A DNA stretch of 64,000 nucleotides from Coemansia sp. RSA 487 (lineage: Eukaryota > Kickxellomycota > Kickxellomycetes > Kickxellales > Kickxellaceae). The translations under genes and the position numbers were made by a program. Below are positions 59,336 through 64,000 of this stretch, piece by piece. How positions within the stretch are numbered: position 1 is the stretch's first letter; the number at the start of each line of letters is the position of its first letter. The stretch covers positions 1 to 64,000 of the forward strand of contig JANBRJ010000008.1 in NCBI GenBank assembly GCA_027577595.1, in the 5' to 3' direction. The notes under the pieces were generated by a model that saw only the letters and a list, made by a program, of their open reading frames with translations, searched no databases and was not told the origin of the DNA.

Positions 59336-60795
59336 CTAGATGAACCTACGATACCATTCTCGGACACAATTGCCGCGGTATGAATCAAATGAATACTTTT
59401 GAGCCGTGCCGTCTGCGCAAAGCACAATGACACTGTTTCGCTCAGTACCAAACCCACATATGCAGCGCACCTCGTTGGCGATGCGAAAGTGCGTAAATGA
59501 CCATTCGGATGAAAAGTATTTAGGCAAAAGGTCCTTCATAAATTTAAACATGGATTGCTTGTTTGATCCGCCACCATTTCCGCCAACAGCGGCAGCACCA
59601 TTACCACCAGGAAGCGGAGCAGCGCCAGATTGCATATGCTGTCCGACGTTTTGGTTGAATTCAAGATTGAAAATATGTACCGTCCCCTTATCGGAAGACA
59701 CACACAGCTTTGTGCCATCTGGGCTGAATGCAATGCTGTATATATCAGCACGGTCGACACCTCTGCGCAGCTCGTGGAGAAGCCTGCCGCTCATCGTATC
59801 GAATATGCGTATAAGAGTGCCTTTTTCGCTTGCGCTTGCGACCATTGCTCCATCAAAGCTCACGGCGAGCGCACTGATCGCTGTCGCATGGGCCGCTATT
59901 ATATTTATGTTTGTAGGATGAGCCAGGGCACTGGATTGAGTGGATCCCTGGGCACCGTTCGGTCCTTCAGCAGAGAAGCTGCCTCTGGCTCGCGAACGCG
60001 AACGCTGTATACTTTCTCCCGTTGGGTGCGATGGTGCTGTGTCTGTATGTATGGCAAGCGCACCTGCGGAGTCCTGCGGCCCAGTGGACAGATTAACGCA
60101 GGAATGGAGGTCGACAATCTGGATATGGCCCTTTTGTCTCCCAGGAAATGCCAGTATACCGCTCTCGCTGCTGTTACTAATAGCCATGACGCCGCGATCG
60201 TTGTCTGCGGTTTCAAATGCATGCAGATGCCGGGGCTTCGTCTCAAGAGAGCATATGATGCACTTGTTGCGCTGAGCAATCACAATACGGTCGCGCTGCA
60301 GCTGTACGTTGAGAACGTCGGACCGGAACTCGAGTTCTGCAACGATCTTTGAGCTCGCATCGTCCCAGAGCATAACCTGGTTTGGCGGAAACCTTGGGTT
60401 GCGGCCGCCGCCGACAAATGCCAAATAGTTTGACCTGTAAAGCATTGCAACAATGCCGATGCCGCCATCCTTGAACTCTACAGAGCGTGTGTAAAAGGGC
60501 AAACAAAAGCTGTCTGTTTGAGCGTATCAATCCTGTCTTTCTTTGGTGCTGTATCTGCAAAGACATCATTCAACAGGCGTATTTATACGTGATAGCTTGG
60601 GAGAAAAACTCCCGCTCTCTACTTACCTCGTCTCATTTTCTCCTTGTAGGGATCGCTATTGAAAATTCTAAAGCCCGTCTGCGTTCCAATTGCAAAGCAG
60701 CCATAATCCTGGTTGAATGTCGCGTACAAGAGTTCAGGCGCATAGCCCTCCTGAGCACCTGCGCCAGCACGGGGCACAATGCGGCCGACATTCAT
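59336..60795 (-). CDS. PROPPIN (Atg18/Hsv2/WIPI4-like), two exons
   Basis: A seven-bladed WD40 propeller that binds PI3P and PI(3,5)P2 and acts in autophagy or endolysosomal trafficking. Exons: 60795-60627 and 60477-59336; the joined frame is 436 residues. The junction gives [28 protein letters not shown], matching the family block FNGGIGIVEMLFRSN. The lipid-binding FRRG signature is LRRG here ([24 protein letters not shown]), as in several WIPI3/4-type members; both Arg are kept. A Ser/Gly-rich loop sits in blade 3-4 and a Gly-rich one after [13 protein letters not shown]. Blade 7 closes with [17 protein letters not shown]4/Hsv2 assignment over Atg18 rests on the motif and the first exon. 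Diverges from PEX12. Confidence 0.92.
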
Positions 60796-61239
60796 TCTTA
60801 ATAAAAGTGTTGGGTGTGTTAGCAAAAAAAAGACGTGTTTGTCGAAATGCGAGAAATAAAGTGAAAATAAGAAAGTAAAATGCTTTAGGCTAAAGAAGGA
60901 GGGCCCCCTTGGTATGCTGCTGTTGCTAGTTTTGTCACCCTTTTAAAGAGCGTGCAAAGAAGAGGTGAGGTCACAAGGTCGTAACAGCCGCAAAAAGCGC
61001 ACAGAATATTCTGGCGCTGTCGTGAACGTAAGCGGAAAGTCCTTTGGATCCTCGTTTGTCTTCTTTTCTTCTCCATATCTGTTTTTGTTGTCAGCATATA
61101 CCAAAACTTTTGCGTGTTTGTTTTCCGCTCCATTTCGCACAGGTCAAATCCAAATGTGCATGGGCTCTCTCCGCGAGTATATATATTCAAACTCCTGTAC
61201 CATCGATACTCTGAAAAATAAAGCGAAAGCAGCAAAAAT
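60796..61239. other. Divergent PROPPIN-PEX12 promoter region
   Basis: 444 bases between two divergent starts. TATA-like CGAGTATATATATTC near 61173-61187 lies about 60 bases before the PEX12 start. No gene supported. Confidence 0.4.
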
Positions 61240-62370
61240 ATGGAGTTTATGAGCGATATGCTTGGCGGTGCCGACGCAGGCAAACCGTCATTGTTTGAGA
61301 TTGTGGCCCAGCACAAGATGAACGAGCTGTTGGAGCCAGCGCTGCGCCATGTCACATCGGTCTATGCACACAGATACCCACGCTATCTGATCCGGATTCT
61401 AAACTGGCACGAGGAGGCCTACGCCGCCCTTATGCTCCTTGTTGAGCGCCATTATCTCCGCAACTATGGCGGGTCGTTCACAGAGCACTTTTACGGGTAC
61501 AAGAGAGTGCGCGCACACAAGATACGAGGTAGTAGCTCCCTTACACGACCGGATATATGGGGGTCGCTAATATTCCTGGTTGGGCTGCCTCTCGCCAAAA
61601 GCCGAATGGATCAATATTACGAGACTGTTAGCGGCGGCGAGGCTGCGCGGTTGCTAGGTCCCGAATTTTCCCAAGCTGAACTCGGTTCTGGAAACGAGCC
61701 TGCTGTGGCTGGTGGTTCAACTGGCAGCAATTTGCGCTGTAGGCTAATTGCCTTAAAAGAAGCTTTGAAGCGATATTTCAAGCGCTACTACCCGCATGCT
61801 AACTTTGTGTACCATATGGCAACAGCCCTGTACTACATTGCATACATGTTTGACCGCACAGATTACAACTCGCCGTGGCTTCGTATCCTTGGCTTGAAAG
61901 TGCGGCGCCTAAGTGCTTCCGATTACCGCGCGATGGATACACGCGGTGCACCAAAAAGTAGCCTTTTAGCGCCTTCCAATGGATCGGTGCTCCGGTTTAT
62001 GCGGAATCTGGTTGCGCGGATTCTTACTGGCGGCCTGGATTTTTTGAAGGTTCTCTTGCCTTTGTCTATTTTCTTTTACCGCTTTCTCGAGTGGTGGTAT
62101 CGCTCAGACTTCCACAAACAGGTCCAGAAGGATCCTGTTCCTCCACCTCCAATGCCGCTGAAGCCCCATCCCAATGGCGTTGCTGTGCCAGAAGACCAGT
62201 CGATTTGTCCGCTCTGCGAAAAGCCACGCACGAATCCTGCCATGGCGCCCTCGGGATATGTTTTTTGCTATCCATGTATCCACAAGCATGTCTCTGAGAG
62301 CGGCACATGTCCCGTTACGCTCATCAAGGCCGAGTCTGTTGGAATCCGCAAGCTCTATGCTGATATATAA
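61240..62370 (+). CDS. PEX12: Peroxisomal import RING protein Pex12
   Basis: One of three RING peroxins (with Pex2 and Pex10) of the retro-translocation channel that ubiquitinates the import receptor Pex5. The N-terminus is typical: FMSDMLGGADAGKPSLFEIVAQHKMNELLEPALRHV. Hydrophobic segments follow, including SLIFLVGLPLAKSRM and FLKVLLPLSIFFYRFLEWWY. The C-terminal RING is degenerate, as always in Pex12: only five Cys (CPLC, then CYPC, then TCP), so it can bind only one zinc. The order CPLCEKPRTNPAMAPSGYVFCYPCIHKHVSESGTCPVT matches Pex12 well. 376 residues, close to human PEX12 (359) and yeast (399). Intronless. Confidence 0.95.
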   Translation: MEFMSDMLGGADAGKPSLFEIVAQHKMNELLEPALRHVTSVYAHRYPRYLIRILNWHEEAYAALMLLVERHYLRNYGGSFTEHFYGYKRVRAHKIRGSSSLTRPDIWGSLIFLVGLPLAKSRMDQYYETVSGGEAARLLGPEFSQAELGSGNEPAVAGGSTGSNLRCRLIALKEALKRYFKRYYPHANFVYHMATALYYIAYMFDRTDYNSPWLRILGLKVRRLSASDYRAMDTRGAPKSSLLAPSNGSVLRFMRNLVARILTGGLDFLKVLLPLSIFFYRFLEWWYRSDFHKQVQKDPVPPPPMPLKPHPNGVAVPEDQSICPLCEKPRTNPAMAPSGYVFCYPCIHKHVSESGTCPVTLIKAESVGIRKLYADI

Positions 62371-62552
62371 GCGCTTCTTTGTTCGGTTTTGACTCACTTT
62401 CAAAAAAAAACAGTTTCGACCTCGAGATACATACATTTGCGTCCATTAGTCGTTTTTGGAGCTTGATGAGCTATAGCTGACCATTAAAATATACGGAAGA
62501 GATAAAAGGGATGGATTTGGTTCAAGTTGGGATTACACAGTCAATAGCTGCA

Positions 62553-63071
62553 CTACCTGCTTCGACGACCACGGCCGATCTTCCGACGGCATTCCGGGCA
62601 ATAATGTATCTTGCGGTGAAGGCCAGGAATAAGTAGGGGAACCCAGAACAGCGGCCACGCAATTGCTGCAATCAAGACCGCCGCCCCGCCTGCTTTGTAT
62701 CCTATGCGCCTTTTGATTTTAGTGTTGACGCGCGCGTGGCACCATGGACACTCGACAACCTGTGAGCTCCGTCCCAGACTATTGGCAGCGTCAGGACCAA
62801 CTGGATCCGCCTGCGCGTACACATCATTATCATTTGGAGGTGCCATCAGATTGAACATGTGCGACCCATTGTTGTAACTGTCCACGCTAGCACGGGGCTG
62901 CTGCCTGTCTGCTGGGAACGACGAATACCCACTGTTCATACCGCCTGGATTACCGTGCATGGTCTGTCTGTAGGTTGGAGGTGGCTGTGCGGCATTGGCG
63001 CGTTCTCGTCTTTCCAGATCTTGGAGGGTAACAATGCCGCTTGTGAGCGGCCGCTCAAGCTTTGATGCCAT
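62553..63071 (-). CDS. LITAF-like zinc-ribbon membrane-anchored protein
   Basis: A LITAF-domain protein; family members sit on the cytosolic face of endosomes or lysosomes through a hairpin-like hydrophobic insert. The domain occupies the last 70 residues: a first CxxC (VECPWCHARVNTKI), a hydrophobic span (YKAGGAAVLIAAIAWPLFWVPLLIP), then the second motif HYCPECRRKIG, with the usual H-x-C-P-x-C pattern. The N-terminal 100 residues are disordered, Pro, Asn and Gln-rich, and include PPPTYRQTM, a possible PPxY ligand for WW domains of ubiquitin ligases. 172 residues, intronless. Human LITAF has 161. Function in the fungus is unknown. Confidence 0.87.
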   Translation of the reverse strand: MASKLERPLTSGIVTLQDLERRERANAAQPPPTYRQTMHGNPGGMNSGYSSFPADRQQPRASVDSYNNGSHMFNLMAPPNDNDVYAQADPVGPDAANSLGRSSQVVECPWCHARVNTKIKRRIGYKAGGAAVLIAAIAWPLFWVPLLIPGLHRKIHYCPECRRKIGRGRRSR

Positions 63072-63960
63072 TGTCAGTTAACGAACAACACAGTTGGAAA
63101 CTAGAAACGCGAGCAGTTGTTGATTGCAAATTGGTAACGAGAAAGTAGAGAAGCAAGCTATAGAAGGGGTTTTAGATTCCATTTGATTTATATGGTCGAG
63201 ATCCAATTGAACTGCCTGCCTTTGCAGGCTCAAACATCTCCCCCATTCAAATGGCTCGCATAAGTGGCGAACAAAATGCCTGTCTTTGTCTTGCGTCTTT
63301 ATTTGTTTTGTGGATGAGTCGAGGCACGCGCCACGAGTCACCAGCACCATTATAACATTTCGCGGCGTATCTTGGAATATATTTTTGCAGACAATATGAA
63401 GTAAGAGCCAATAATGCTCTCGATCTCTTATTTTATTTTATTTTTGTGAAGTTGCTCTCCTAGCTCTCAAGCCCCTGACAAAGCTCTATTTAATCAAAAT
63501 GGCAGACTTTGAAATCGTGGTTCCTTGGACATTTTTGCATTCTTTGCAGACTAGCCTCAATCAAAGGAATTTATAAAGTGGGAACTGAAGAGTTGCTCAT
63601 GATTTCATCTTTGCTCCCGCCCACCCCCGGTTTGCGGGGATTTATAAATGTGTTATATTCAGTTACAATTTCAAGAATGTGTGTCCCGCACGACTATTTT
63701 ATGAAATAAAAGTAACGGCTTGAGCGCATTTGCCTTACAGTAGCTTTTTTTTGGACATGTAAAAATATGGATATTGAGCACGTCCAAATTAAAGAAGCAT
63801 TTTAATGGATATGGCAGCTATGTCTTTTCCTCCTGTCTTTTTTCTTGCTTTATTCGTCTTTGCTAGGGAAAACACCATTAATTTGATATCCTCCTTTATT
63901 TGGGTTCGTCTTATTTTCGTCAATATTCTTAATAACCAAGCAAGTGCAAGGCGTATAAAG
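63072..63960. other. Right-edge intergenic region
   Basis: 889 bases. A GC-rich imperfect hairpin with CCCCCGGTTTGCGGGG lies near 63624-63639, followed at once by TTTATAAATG, which looks like a TATA element. A 26-codon ATG-to-stop frame starts at 63499 (MADFEIVV...), too short to support. No tRNA seen. Confidence 0.4.
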
Positions 63961-64000
63961 ATGGTTCAGAGCCTTTTTGCCGGCGTGGCATTTCTTCTGA
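63961..64000 (+). CDS. Possible start of a secreted-protein gene, cut by window end
   Basis: An ATG at 63961 opens MVQSLFAGVAFLL and runs off the window in frame. The composition is that of a signal peptide, with TATAAAG at 63954-63960 directly upstream, though that is too near the ATG to be its TATA box. With 13 codons this is only a suggestion. Confidence 0.35.
   Translation, partial: MVQSLFAGVAFLL

Noticed and set aside
63499-63579. 26-codon frame MADFEIVV...
   Set aside because: Too short, with no domain or conserved context; could be a uORF at best.

Overview
This is a compact eukaryotic, fungal window. It holds about 35 protein-coding loci on both strands, most of them intronless, separated by short A/T-rich spacers, with no operons. 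Yeast-type genes are plentiful: Sis1, Ncb2, Mas2, Aim41, Sts1/Cut8, Pri2, Sda1, Cdc20, Hir3, Sky1-type kinase, Cce1, Ted1, Rpa43, Orc3, a PROPPIN and Pex12. Together with a fungal GH18 chitinase, a pepsin-type protease, a MOT1-type molybdate transporter and a Tc1/mariner-type transposase remnant, they suggest an early-diverging fungus. Kickxellomycotina (Coemansia relatives) is my best guess, but that is inference, not something the sequence proves.

Layout: 1-2 kb holds a decayed DDE transposase. 2-9.5 kb carries SIS1, NC2-beta, pterin dehydratase, MPP-alpha, AIM41, an unknown protein and a DUF4870 membrane protein. 9.7-14.6 kb carries a secreted SMP-30-like propeller protein, STS1/Cut8 and a molybdate transporter. 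14.6-22.1 kb is gene-poor and AT-rich, with a secreted aspartic protease, a secreted chitinase and a four-TM protein. 22.5-37.1 kb holds a spliced penta-EF-hand gene, PRI2, SRP68, SDA1, CDC20, TAF9, spliced RPS14 and FLX1-type carrier. 37.3-51.3 kb holds a 2064-residue HIR3, a tandem CCCH zinc-finger gene, an SRPK kinase, CCE1 and TED1. 51.4-63.1 kb holds spliced RPS8, RPA43, ORC3, spliced UBE3D-like E3, spliced PROPPIN, PEX12 and a LITAF-like protein. A secreted-protein gene may start at the right edge.

I rebuilt seven spliced genes with 13 introns from GT..AG sites and reading frame: PEF, RPS14, CCCH, SRPK, RPS8, UBE3D and PROPPIN. In four of them the first coding exon is tiny (3, 4, 7 and 22 nt). 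RPS14 splices immediately after its ATG.

The most interesting non-genic signal is a pair of related repeats in opposite orientation, at 47726-48152 and 58679-59281. They share left and right ends and carry inverted termini of the type GTGAGCCARTGTT. This looks like a small non-autonomous DNA transposon (MITE) family. I saw no tRNA, rRNA, CRISPR array or clear novel multi-gene system. Functions come from reading motifs by eye; no searches were run.
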